Origin: Nocardioides sp. URHA0020
GTDB taxonomy: Bacteria > Actinomycetota > Actinomycetes > Propionibacteriales > Nocardioidaceae
NCBI RefSeq assembly: GCF_000620705.1
Contig: NZ_KK211172.1
Coordinates: 132,431-196,430 of the forward strand
Length of the DNA stretch: 64,000 nt
Direction: 5' to 3'
This document shows, piece by piece, positions 8,925 through 16,276 of the stretch. Made by a program: the position numbers and the translations under genes. Each line of letters starts with the position of its first letter. Within the stretch, counting starts at the first letter, position 1. Below the pieces are notes generated by a model. It was not told the origin of the DNA and did not search any database. It saw only the letters and a program-made list of their open reading frames with translations.

Positions 8925-10151
8925 CTAGTGCGCCGAGGGCACCAGCGTGCCGAGCGGCTGACCGATCTCCTCGAGCAGGTCGCCGAACCACGGCTCGGAC
9001 GGGTCGAACGCCTTGCCGCCCTTGATCCGGGAGAACTCGCACACCCGCAGCACGTCACCGGCCTCCTCGTCGTGACCCACGACGCCGCTCTCGCCGCGCA
9101 GGGCGGCGTCGACCGCGAGGTCCGAGCACGCACGGATGAGAGCCAGGTCCTCGTCGTTGGCCGCCGCGGACCGGGCGAAGTAGCCGCTCTTCTGGACCAT
9201 GGTCTTCTCCGCCCCGACCATCCCGGCGAACTGCTTGGCGAACCACGCACCGGGGTTGACGCTGTCGAGCTTGACGTGGCCGAAGGCGTCCCGCTTGGGC
9301 TCCTCGCCCCGGGCCAGCATCTCGTCCACGATCGTGGACACGCCGGCGCCCTCGGAGAGGAACACGTTGACGCAGCCGGTCTCGTCCATGATCGCCCGCA
9401 GTCGCTCGGCCTCGGCGGCGACGTCGAAGTCGAGCTCGGGGACGTAGACGCCGTGCAGCTCCCAGGAGCGCCGGGTGTTGCCGGCGAAGCCGGCGAACTC
9501 CTGCGCGGCGAGCCACTCGCGGTACTTCACCGCGGTCGCGGCCGTCAGCCAGCCGCAGTGGCGGCCCATGACCTCGTGCACGATCAGCATCCGCGGGTTG
9601 GAGGAGTGCTCGGCGATGACGTTGCGGGCGAAGAGCGCGCCCTGCTCGGCGGCGGTCCAGGCACCCAGCGACTGCCGGATCGGCACGACGTCGTTGTCGA
9701 TCGTCTTGGGGAGTCCCACGACGGTCAGCTCGTAGCCGTTGTCGTGCAGGTACGCCGCGAGGTCCGCCGCGGTCGTGTTGGTGTCGTCGCCGCCGATCGT
9801 GTGGAGGACGTCGACGCCGTCCTTGGTGAGCTGCTCGGCCGCGACGTGCAGGGGGTCCTGGCCCTCGGCCACCAGCCCCCGCTTCACGCAGTCCTTGACG
9901 TTGGTGAGCTTCACTCGGCTGTTGCCGATCGGGCTGCCGCCGAAGCCGTGGAGCAGGTGCGCGCGCTCGCGGTCCTCCGGCGTCACGGTGACGTGCACCC
10001 CGCCGAGGAGACCGGCGTACCCGTCGAGGTAGGCGATGATCTCGATCTCCGGCTGGAGCTCGGTGTAGCGCTCGATCAGGGCACCGACCGCCGAGGACAG
10101 GCACGGGGCGAGGCCACCGGCGGTGAGGAGGGCGACGCGACGAACGGTCAT
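8925..10151 (-). CDS. PFK-family pyrophosphate--fructose-6-phosphate 1-phosphotransferase
   Basis: A second, divergent PFK-A-family enzyme (408 aa). It starts MTVRRVALLTAGGLAP, with GFGGSPIGNSRVKL, GGDDT at about 120-124, LPKTIDND at about 147-154 and MGRHCGWLTAA. As in its neighbour, the acidic residue after GGD and the Lys of PKTIDND are the PPi-type signature. The C-terminus is longer than in ATP-PFKs. ATG 10151 is the natural start; extending the frame further would run into the divergent DUF1028 gene. Its relation to the first PFK is paralogous, not a recent duplication, because the two differ outside the motifs. The in vivo phosphoryl donor is inferred, not proven. Confidence 0.88.
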   Translation of the reverse strand: MTVRRVALLTAGGLAPCLSSAVGALIERYTELQPEIEIIAYLDGYAGLLGGVHVTVTPEDRERAHLLHGFGGSPIGNSRVKLTNVKDCVKRGLVAEGQDPLHVAAEQLTKDGVDVLHTIGGDDTNTTAADLAAYLHDNGYELTVVGLPKTIDNDVVPIRQSLGAWTAAEQGALFARNVIAEHSSNPRMLIVHEVMGRHCGWLTAATAVKYREWLAAQEFAGFAGNTRRSWELHGVYVPELDFDVAAEAERLRAIMDETGCVNVFLSEGAGVSTIVDEMLARGEEPKRDAFGHVKLDSVNPGAWFAKQFAGMVGAEKTMVQKSGYFARSAAANDEDLALIRACSDLAVDAALRGESGVVGHDEEAGDVLRVCEFSRIKGGKAFDPSEPWFGDLLEEIGQPLGTLVPSAH

Positions 10152-10183
10152 GGGCCTTCTACTTCTTCCTGGAGCGGACAACG

Positions 10184-10206
10184 CTTTAGTCCTTTCTAGA
10201 CTAAAG
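10184..10206. promoter_or_regulatory. AT-rich inverted repeat in the divergent PFK/DUF1028 promoter region
   Basis: CTTTAGTC (10184-10191) and GACTAAAG (10199-10206) form an 8-bp perfect inverted repeat around a 7-nt spacer. It is conspicuously AT-rich for this genome and sits in the 87-bp gap between two divergent start codons. This is the expected place for an operator or overlapping promoters controlling both transcription units. Confidence 0.5.
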
Positions 10207-10238
10207 GAACATCGCGCCGAAATCGCTAGGGTCAGCCC

Positions 10239-11093
10239 ATGACCTTCTCGATCGTGGCCCGCTCCTCCGACGGTGAGTCCTGGGGCGTTGCCGTAGCCTC
10301 CAAGTTCCTGGCCGTGGGTGCGGCCGTGCCCGCCGCCGTCGCCGGCGTCGGCGCCATCGCGACCCAGGCCGACGCCAACGTCGCCTACAAGGGCCTGGCC
10401 CTCTCCCACCTCGACGACGGCGCCACCGCCTCGGTGGCCCTGCAGCGGCTCCTCGAGGAGGACGAGGGCCGCGACCACCGCCAGGTCGGCATCGTCGACG
10501 TCGACGGCAACGCGGCCAGCCACACCGGCGAGGCCTGCCTTGACTGGGCCGGCAGCGTCACGGGCGACGGCTACGCGATCCAGGGCAACATCCTGACCGG
10601 CTCCGAGGTCGTCGAGGCGATGGAGGCGGCCTGGACCGCGTCCTCCCCCGACGCCCCGCTCGCCCACCGGCTGCTGGCCGCGCTCGCCGCCGGCGATGCG
10701 GCCGGCGGCGACTCCCGCGGACGCCAGTCGGCGGCGCTGCTCGTCGTACGCGAGGAGGCGGGGTACGGCGGGCTCGACGACATCGCCGTCGACCTGCGCG
10801 TCGACGACGCCGCTGCCTGCGGGGGTGACCCGATCAGCGAGCTGGGCCGGCTGCTGGCCCTCAGCGACCTCTACCTGACCGCGTCGACCGACGACGAGAA
10901 GGTGCCGGTCACCCCGGAGCTGCTCGAGGAGCTGGAGGGGCTGGCGACCGCGGCCGGGCACCGCGACTTCGCGGCCTGGGTCGGCACCGAGAACTACGAG
11001 ATGCGCGTCGCCCCCGACAGCTCCTGGATCGACGTCCGCATCCTCGAGATCATCCGCGCCGAGCTGGGTCCCGGGCGGGAAGCCGACCGGTGA
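10239..11093 (+). CDS. DUF1028 (Ntn-hydrolase-like) family protein
   Basis: The 284-aa protein matches the DUF1028 pattern: MTFSIVARSSDGESWGVAVASKF at the N-terminus, then AVPAAVAGVGAIATQADANV, a middle RQVGIVDVDGNAASHTGEAC and WAGSVTGDGYAIQGNIL. DUF1028 proteins are related to N-terminal nucleophile hydrolases; the substrate of this one is unknown. The C-terminal third is less conserved and may be a substrate-recognition region. Its stop overlaps the GTG of glycerol kinase by 4 bp (GTGA), so the two are translationally coupled, hinting at a role linked to glycerol or sugar use. Confidence 0.85.
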   Translation: MTFSIVARSSDGESWGVAVASKFLAVGAAVPAAVAGVGAIATQADANVAYKGLALSHLDDGATASVALQRLLEEDEGRDHRQVGIVDVDGNAASHTGEACLDWAGSVTGDGYAIQGNILTGSEVVEAMEAAWTASSPDAPLAHRLLAALAAGDAAGGDSRGRQSAALLVVREEAGYGGLDDIAVDLRVDDAAACGGDPISELGRLLALSDLYLTASTDDEKVPVTPELLEELEGLATAAGHRDFAAWVGTENYEMRVAPDSSWIDVRILEIIRAELGPGREADR

Positions 11094-12556
11094 GCGTCCT
11101 CGCGATCGACGCCGGCACCACCGGCGTCACGGCCCTGGTCGTCGAGCCCGACGGCCGGATCTCGGCCCGTGGCTATCAGGAGTTCGCCCAGCACTTCCCC
11201 CGGCCGGGCTGGGTCGAGCACGCGCCGGAGGAGATCTGGCAGGCGACGCTCGAGGCCACCCGCGACGCCCTGGCCGCCACCGACGCCAGCGCCCTGCAGG
11301 CGGTCGGCATCACCAACCAGCGCGAGACCGTGCTGCTCTGGGACCGCGAGACGCTCGGGTCACCACGCCGCGGGATCGTGTGGCAGGACCGGCGTACGGC
11401 GGAGCTGTGCAACCGGCTGCGTGGCGAGGGCCACGAGGACCGGGTGCGCGAGCTCACCGGCCTGCGGCTCGACCCCTACTTCTCCGGCACCAAGCTGATG
11501 TGGCTGGCCGAGAACGAGCCGCACACGTGGGCGCTGGTCGAGTCCGGTCGGTATGCGATCGGCACGGTCGACTCCTACCTGATCGCCCGGATGAGCCGCG
11601 GCACCTACCACGTCACCGACGTCTCCAACGCGTCCCGGACGTTGCTGCTCGACCTCGAGTCCGGCGACTGGTCCGACGAGCTGCTGGGGCTCTTCGGAGT
11701 GCCGCGCGACGCGCTGCCGGAGCTGGTCCCCAACTGGGGAGAGCTCGCGGCGACCGACCCGACGTCGTTCCTCGGGCTGTCCCTGCCGATCTCGGGGATC
11801 GCGGGCGACCAGCAGTCGGCGCTCTTCGGCCAGACCTGCTTCGACGTGGGCGACTCGAAGTGCACCTACGGCACCGGGTCGTTCGTGCTCACCAACACCG
11901 GCTCGACGATCCAGCGCTCGGACGCGCTGCTGGCCTCGGCTGCCTGGCGCTCCCCCGACGGCGAGCTCACCTACGCCTGCGAGGGCTCGATCTTCGTCAC
12001 CGGCGCGGCCGTGCAGTGGCTGCGAGACGGCCTCCAGATCGTCGGCTCCGCGGCCGAGAGCCGGGCGGTCGCCTCGACGGTCGAGGACAGCGACGGCGTG
12101 GTGTTCGTGCCCGCCCTCACCGGTCTCGGCGCCCCGCACTGGGACCCGCAGGCGCGCGGGCTGATCGTGGGCCTGACCCGCGGTACGACGCGCGCCCACA
12201 TCGTCCGCGCGACCCTGGAGGCGATCGCCTTCGAGGTGCGCGACGTGCTGGACGTGATGCCCCAGCTGTCCTCGTTGCGGGTCGACGGTGGTGCGGCCGC
12301 CAACGACCTGCTCTGCCAGCTGCAGGCCGACCAGGTCGGCGTACCGGTGGAGCGGCCGAGGGTCGTCGAGACCACCGGCCTCGGCGCCGCCTTCTTCGCC
12401 GGCCTGGGGGTCGGGGTGTGGGACTCCACCGACGACCTGCGCGACACCTGGGCGCTCGAGCGCCGCTTCGAGCCCACCTCCGACCGTGCCTCCGCCGACG
12501 CCGCCCACTCCCGCTGGTCCCGCGCGGTCGAGCTGGCGAAGGGCTGGGCGGACTGA
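11090..12556 (+). CDS. glpK: Glycerol kinase (FGGY family)
   Basis: ATP-dependent phosphorylation of glycerol to sn-glycerol 3-phosphate. The 488-aa protein has the FGGY N-terminal phosphate motif LAIDAGTTGVTALV, then ITNQRETVLLWDRET and GIVWQDRRT, a central GIAGDQQSALFGQ and CTYGTGSFVLTNTG. The C-terminal LTGLGAPHWDPQARG and LRVDGGAAANDLLCQ are typical of glycerol kinases. The GTG start overlaps the DUF1028 stop. No glpF or glpD is adjacent. The gene ends just before a 16-bp inverted repeat that probably terminates transcription. Confidence 0.93.
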   Translation: MSVLAIDAGTTGVTALVVEPDGRISARGYQEFAQHFPRPGWVEHAPEEIWQATLEATRDALAATDASALQAVGITNQRETVLLWDRETLGSPRRGIVWQDRRTAELCNRLRGEGHEDRVRELTGLRLDPYFSGTKLMWLAENEPHTWALVESGRYAIGTVDSYLIARMSRGTYHVTDVSNASRTLLLDLESGDWSDELLGLFGVPRDALPELVPNWGELAATDPTSFLGLSLPISGIAGDQQSALFGQTCFDVGDSKCTYGTGSFVLTNTGSTIQRSDALLASAAWRSPDGELTYACEGSIFVTGAAVQWLRDGLQIVGSAAESRAVASTVEDSDGVVFVPALTGLGAPHWDPQARGLIVGLTRGTTRAHIVRATLEAIAFEVRDVLDVMPQLSSLRVDGGAAANDLLCQLQADQVGVPVERPRVVETTGLGAAFFAGLGVGVWDSTDDLRDTWALERRFEPTSDRASADAAHSRWSRAVELAKGWAD

Positions 12557-12562
12557 ATCGTC

Positions 12563-12629
12563 GGGGTAGTCCCTGACGTTCCCGGGGTCATTCCGCGCCC
12601 ACGACCCCGCAAGCGTCAGGGACTACCCC
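12563..12629. terminator. Long inverted repeat between convergent genes, probable bidirectional terminator
   Basis: GGGGTAGTCCCTGACG (12563-12578) is perfectly repeated in inverse at 12614-12629. The 35-nt spacer contains a further GGGGTC/GACCCC pair. It lies between the convergent glpK and coiled-coil protein genes and covers the stop codon of the latter (12625-12623). A bidirectional terminator is the simplest reading, but a member of a dispersed palindromic repeat family is also possible. Confidence 0.65.
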
Positions 12630-13513
12630 TTCAATTTCGCCAGCGCCGCCGCAGCAGCATCACGGGCCTGGGTCGCGGCGGCGAGCTCGGACTCCGACTG
12701 GGAGCGTGCGTCCTCCGCGTCGGAGAGCTCGTCGTCGGTCTCCTCGGCGGAGGCCTCGAGCTCGTCCATCCGGCTGCGCAGCTCGGCGATCTCCGCCTGG
12801 AGCTGCAGGCCGCGGGCCTCGAGGTCCTCGACGGCGGTCACCGTCTCGGCGTGCGCCGCGGTCGCCTCCGAGACCGCCGCCTCGGCCTCCTCGAGCGCCG
12901 CGGCAGCGGCGGCGACCGCCTTGGCGTCCGCCTCGGGATCGGGTACGACGCGCAGGTCCGGCCGCGCCGGTGGGGCGGCCTCACGCGCCGGGGCGTCGAA
13001 GCCAAGCGCCTCGGGCACGGCCACCGCGGCCTCCACGTCGGCCGGGTCCAGGCCGGTGCTGGCCAGGGCGGTGGTGAGCATCCCGCTGCGCAGCGCCTGC
13101 CCGCACCGCTCGTCGACCATGGCCGCGGTGAGCGTCGCCTCGACCTGCTCGGCGACCGCCTCGGTGACCCGCGTGCCCTCCTCGCGCGCGATCCGCCGGG
13201 CGCCCGTGGTCACCGCGGCGGTCAGCTGACGGCGCTGGCGGCTGAGCGCCCGCAGTTCCTCGGCCGACATCGAGGCCTGCGCCTCGCGCAGCGCGGCACC
13301 CACGGTGAGGACCTGCTCGACCTGGGCGGTGTCGCGGCGGACCAGCAGGTTCACGACCCAAGCCGCCGTCGAGGGCTTCTTCAGGGCCTTGACGCGCGGG
13401 GCCAGCGGCGTGCCCTTCAGCTCCTTGGCGCGGGCGTCGCGAGCGGGGGTGAAGTCCGGCAGCGGCAGGCCGTAGAGCTCGTCCGCGATCTCGAGGAGGT
13501 CGGCCACGCCCAC
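12623..13513 (-). CDS. Hypothetical coiled-coil protein
   Basis: A 296-aa protein with no enzyme motif I recognise. The N-terminal 110 residues are basic and helical (TPARDARAKELKG, AWVVNLLVRRD, RALSRQRRQLTAAV). The C-terminal third is an Ala/Glu-rich coiled coil (ALEEAEAAVSEATAAHAE, later ELRSRMDELEASAEETDDE). No signal peptide or membrane segment is visible, so it is probably cytoplasmic. The start is GTG 13513, with a second GTG two codons in. Proteins of this layout seem common in actinobacteria, but I know of no assigned function. Confidence 0.7.
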   Translation of the reverse strand: MGVADLLEIADELYGLPLPDFTPARDARAKELKGTPLAPRVKALKKPSTAAWVVNLLVRRDTAQVEQVLTVGAALREAQASMSAEELRALSRQRRQLTAAVTTGARRIAREEGTRVTEAVAEQVEATLTAAMVDERCGQALRSGMLTTALASTGLDPADVEAAVAVPEALGFDAPAREAAPPARPDLRVVPDPEADAKAVAAAAAALEEAEAAVSEATAAHAETVTAVEDLEARGLQLQAEIAELRSRMDELEASAEETDDELSDAEDARSQSESELAAATQARDAAAAALAKLKG

Positions 13514-13574
13514 ACCCTAGGACGAGCCGGTGGCGCCCGCTCCGGGTGGTCCGACCGGGTGGCTCCCGGACCTG

Positions 13575-14081
13575 TCAGGCGGGCCGCACGTACCGTCCGC
13601 GTCGGTGCACCAGTGGCTCGTCGTCGTCGCCGACCGTCACCTGCTGGACCACGCAGGTCAGCAGCGTCGACCACCCCACGTCGGCGGCGGACTCGAGCGA
13701 GACGCCGGCCCAGGTCGGCGCGTCGCTCAGCCGGGGCCCCCAGGTGGTGTCCTCGAAGGACGCCAGCCGCCACGGGCCGCCCGGCGCCGGTCCGGTGCCG
13801 GCGAAGGCCTCCGCCAGGTCGCGGTGGCGCCACGACAGCAGCTGGACGACGGCCCGGCCGGTCCGGGCCACCACCTCGGCGAGATCGCTGTCGGGGTCCA
13901 CCAGCAGCAGCACGTGGGCCGGGTCGCCGTTCGCGACCATCAGCGAGGAGACCGTCAGGCCGGCACGCCCGGAGCCGTCACCGGCCGTGACGAGGCTGAC
14001 GGCGCCACCGAGGCGACCGCGCAGGCGGCGTACCGGATCGGGATCGGGATCCGCGAAGGGATGCGTGTCGTGGATGGTCAC
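13575..14081 (-). CDS. Flavin reductase-like (FMN-binding split barrel) protein
   Basis: A 168-aa protein with the flavin reductase domain: RRLRGRLGGAVSLVTAGDG, AGLTVSSLMVANGDPAHVLLLVD, and a C-terminal HRRGRYVRP resembling the end of this fold. It would bind FMN/FAD and reduce it with NAD(P)H for a partner monooxygenase, but no partner is adjacent. The GTG start at 14081 overlaps the stop of the upstream acyltransferase by 4 bp (GTGA), so translation is coupled. The typical SxTxxS region is present as LTVSSLM. Confidence 0.8.
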   Translation of the reverse strand: MTIHDTHPFADPDPDPVRRLRGRLGGAVSLVTAGDGSGRAGLTVSSLMVANGDPAHVLLLVDPDSDLAEVVARTGRAVVQLLSWRHRDLAEAFAGTGPAPGGPWRLASFEDTTWGPRLSDAPTWAGVSLESAADVGWSTLLTCVVQQVTVGDDDEPLVHRRGRYVRPA

Positions 14082-14812
14082 GACGCGAGCTTCGACTCGC
14101 CGCCCTGGTCGCCGTCCTTCTGCGCGTCCGCCTGGGCCTTCGAGAGCTCCTTGGCGCGGGTCGCGTACATGTCGACGTACTCCTGACCGGAGAGCCGCAT
14201 GATCTCGTACATGATCTCGTCGGTGATCGACCGCAGGATGTAGCGGTCGTTCTCCATGCCCTCGTAGCGGGAGAAGTCCAGCGGCTTGCCGAAGCGCACG
14301 ACCGGGCGGGTGAAGCGGCCGAAGGTCTTGCCCGGGGGCGCCACGACGTCGGTGCCGACGACCGCCACCGGGATGACCGGCGCCTTCGACTCGAGCGCGA
14401 GCCGGGCCACGCCGACCTTGCCGCGGTAGAGCTTGCCGTCGTGCGAGCGGGTGCCCTCGGGGTAGATCCCGAAGAGCTCGCCCTCGGCGAGCAGTCGCTT
14501 GGCGGAGATGATCGCGCCCTCGGAGGCGTTGCCGCCGGACCGGTCGATAGGGACCTGGCCGGAGCCCGAGAAGAAGGTCTTCTGCAGCCAGCCCTTGAGG
14601 CCGGGGGTCGTGAAGTACTCCGCCTTCGCGACGAAGGTGACGCGCCGCGCCAGCGTGAGCGGCATGAACAGCCAGTCGGCGTACGACAGGTGGTTGCTGG
14701 CCAGGATCGCGGGGCCCTCGACGGGGACGTTCTCGGCGCCGGTGACGCGCGGCCGGAAGACCAGCTTCAACCACGGCCCGAGCGCGATCCACTTCAGGAA
14801 CCAGTAGAACAC
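14078..14812 (-). CDS. 1-acyl-sn-glycerol-3-phosphate acyltransferase (PlsC family)
   Basis: Membrane-associated acyltransferase of phospholipid synthesis, 244 aa. The HX4D catalytic motif is seen in ASNHLSYADWLF near residues 39-46, followed by GQVPIDRSGG, FGIYPEGTRS (glycerophosphate binding) and a PVIPVAVVGTD segment. A hydrophobic N-terminal stretch (MFYWFLKWIALGPWLKLVF) provides membrane association. The C-terminal 30 residues are a charged, probably flexible tail. It is translationally coupled to the downstream flavin reductase gene and divergent from an esterase gene. Confidence 0.9.
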   Translation of the reverse strand: MFYWFLKWIALGPWLKLVFRPRVTGAENVPVEGPAILASNHLSYADWLFMPLTLARRVTFVAKAEYFTTPGLKGWLQKTFFSGSGQVPIDRSGGNASEGAIISAKRLLAEGELFGIYPEGTRSHDGKLYRGKVGVARLALESKAPVIPVAVVGTDVVAPPGKTFGRFTRPVVRFGKPLDFSRYEGMENDRYILRSITDEIMYEIMRLSGQEYVDMYATRAKELSKAQADAQKDGDQGGESKLAS

Positions 14813-14894
14813 CGCAACCTCCGCCCACCCCTCGAGTCCGTCTCGCGCAGCCTAGGGCATCGCCGCGCCGCCCGACGTGGTGCACACTTCCGCC

Positions 14895-15662
14895 ATGACG
14901 ATCCACCCGCTCGCGACGCCGTACTCCGCTCCCGCCCAGCCGGAGCTCACCGGCGGCCGCCGCATCGGGGTGCTCCTCAGCCACGGCTTCACCGGCCAGC
15001 CGGCGTCGATGACGCCGTGGGGCCAGCACCTCGCCCGGCTGGGGTACGCCGTGGAGGTCCCCCGTCTGCCCGGCCACGGGACGACCTGGCAGGAGCTCAA
15101 CACCCTGCGGTGGTCGGACTGGTACGCCGAGGTGACGCGGTCGCTCGACAAGCTCGTCGCCGAGAACGACGCCGTCGTCGTCGGCGGTCTGTCGATGGGC
15201 GGCGCGCTCGTGCTCCGCCTCGCCGAGGACCGCCCCGAGGTCGCCGGTGTCGTGGTGGTCAACCCGGCGGTCGCGAGCAAGCGGCTCGACGTCAAGCTGC
15301 TCCCGGTGCTCAAGCACCTGGTGGGGTCGTTCCCCGGCATCGCCAACGACATCAAGAAGGAGGGCGTCGAGGAGCACGGCTACACCAAGACGCCGCTCAA
15401 GGCGATCCACTCCTTCATGCAGGCGTGGCCCGTGATCATCGGCGACCTCCCGAAGATCACCGCACCGCTGCTCTACTTCCGCTCCACCGAGGACCACGTC
15501 GTCGACGAGGCCTCCCAGCCGCTGATCACCAGCGGGGTGTCCTCGCGCGACGTCACCGTCGTACCGCTCGAGAACAGCTACCACGTCGCCACCCTCGACC
15601 ACGACGCCGAGAGGATCTTCAGCGACTCCGCCGCCTTCATCGCCCGAGTGACGGCATCCTGA
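14895..15662 (+). CDS. Alpha/beta-hydrolase, carboxylesterase / monoacylglycerol lipase-like
   Basis: A 255-aa cytosolic serine hydrolase. The oxyanion-hole region is LLSHGFTGQPASM, the nucleophile elbow is GGLSMGGALV, the acid lies in RSTEDHVVD and the catalytic His in ENSYHVATLDHD. The compact form without a large cap domain resembles Est30-type carboxylesterases. ATG 14895 is chosen because an upstream in-frame start adds residues unlike the family. The divergent PlsC neighbour makes a lipid-related substrate plausible but unproven. Confidence 0.85.
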   Translation: MTIHPLATPYSAPAQPELTGGRRIGVLLSHGFTGQPASMTPWGQHLARLGYAVEVPRLPGHGTTWQELNTLRWSDWYAEVTRSLDKLVAENDAVVVGGLSMGGALVLRLAEDRPEVAGVVVVNPAVASKRLDVKLLPVLKHLVGSFPGIANDIKKEGVEEHGYTKTPLKAIHSFMQAWPVIIGDLPKITAPLLYFRSTEDHVVDEASQPLITSGVSSRDVTVVPLENSYHVATLDHDAERIFSDSAAFIARVTAS

Positions 15663-15696
15663 CCAAGGATTCACGTCGGGGGCATACGCTCGTCGT

Positions 15697-16188
15697 GTGC
15701 CGGACCAGCCCCACGACGACGACTTCGACCTCGGACGCGACGCCGAGGCGCATCTCGCCGCCGACGAGCTCGCGTGGCAGTCGATCATCGCCAACTACGG
15801 CGAGCGCGCGCAGATCGACGAGCCGCCGCCGGTGGCCCCACCCGTCGCGCCGGTCTCGGACGCGCCGTTCGGCGGACGCTTCGGGGACCCCCGCGCGCTG
15901 GAGGGGTACGACGAGGAGCCCGAGGTCCCGGTCGACGACGACGTCGAGGAGGGCTACGTGCCGCCCGAGCCGCCGCCGCTACCGCGGCTCAGCCCCGACC
16001 GGGCCCTGGCCTGGGCGGGCGTCTTCGGCTCGCCCCTGGTGCTCCTGCTGGCCCTGATCCTCTCCCTCTCGATCCCGACCTGGCTGGGCTACCTCCTGGT
16101 CGTGGGGTTCGTCGGCGGCTTCATCTACCTGGTCGTCCAGATGCCCCGCGAGCCGCGGGACCCCTGGGACGACGGCGCGCAGATCTAG
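15697..16188 (+). CDS. Small membrane protein with acidic N-terminus, unknown function
   Basis: A 163-aa protein starting at GTG 15697. The first 100 residues are acidic and Pro-rich (DFDLGRDAEAHLAADELAWQ, YVPPEPPPLPRL) and likely cytoplasmic. Two hydrophobic helices follow (about 106-125 and 128-148, LVLLLALILSLSIP and WLGYLLVVGFVGGFIYLVV). The tail is short and ends DPWDDGAQI. It has the look of a conserved actinobacterial two-TM protein, but I recognise no named family. Confidence 0.7.
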   Translation: MPDQPHDDDFDLGRDAEAHLAADELAWQSIIANYGERAQIDEPPPVAPPVAPVSDAPFGGRFGDPRALEGYDEEPEVPVDDDVEEGYVPPEPPPLPRLSPDRALAWAGVFGSPLVLLLALILSLSIPTWLGYLLVVGFVGGFIYLVVQMPREPRDPWDDGAQI

Positions 16189-16276
16189 CGGAGCCGAGCA
16201 GCGGGTCCGGTGACGGCGGTCGGCGAGCGCGCGAGGTCGTGACCGACGGGGCGGGACCGGGCGTTACTGTGCACCG

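Noticed and set aside
4242..10199. A 1985-codon open frame on the plus strand and several other frames over 400 codons opposite known genes
   Set aside because: They are high-GC shadow frames: composed mostly of Arg, Gly, Pro, Asp and His, with no domain, and lying antiparallel or out of phase to genes with clear family motifs.
10152..10961. An upstream extension of the second PFK gene to 678 codons
   Set aside because: The extension runs antiparallel through DUF1028, which is well supported, and has no PFK-related sequence.
14082..15794. A 739-codon frame containing the flavin reductase at its end
   Set aside because: Only the last 168 codons match a family. The rest is opposite the esterase gene and out of phase with PlsC.
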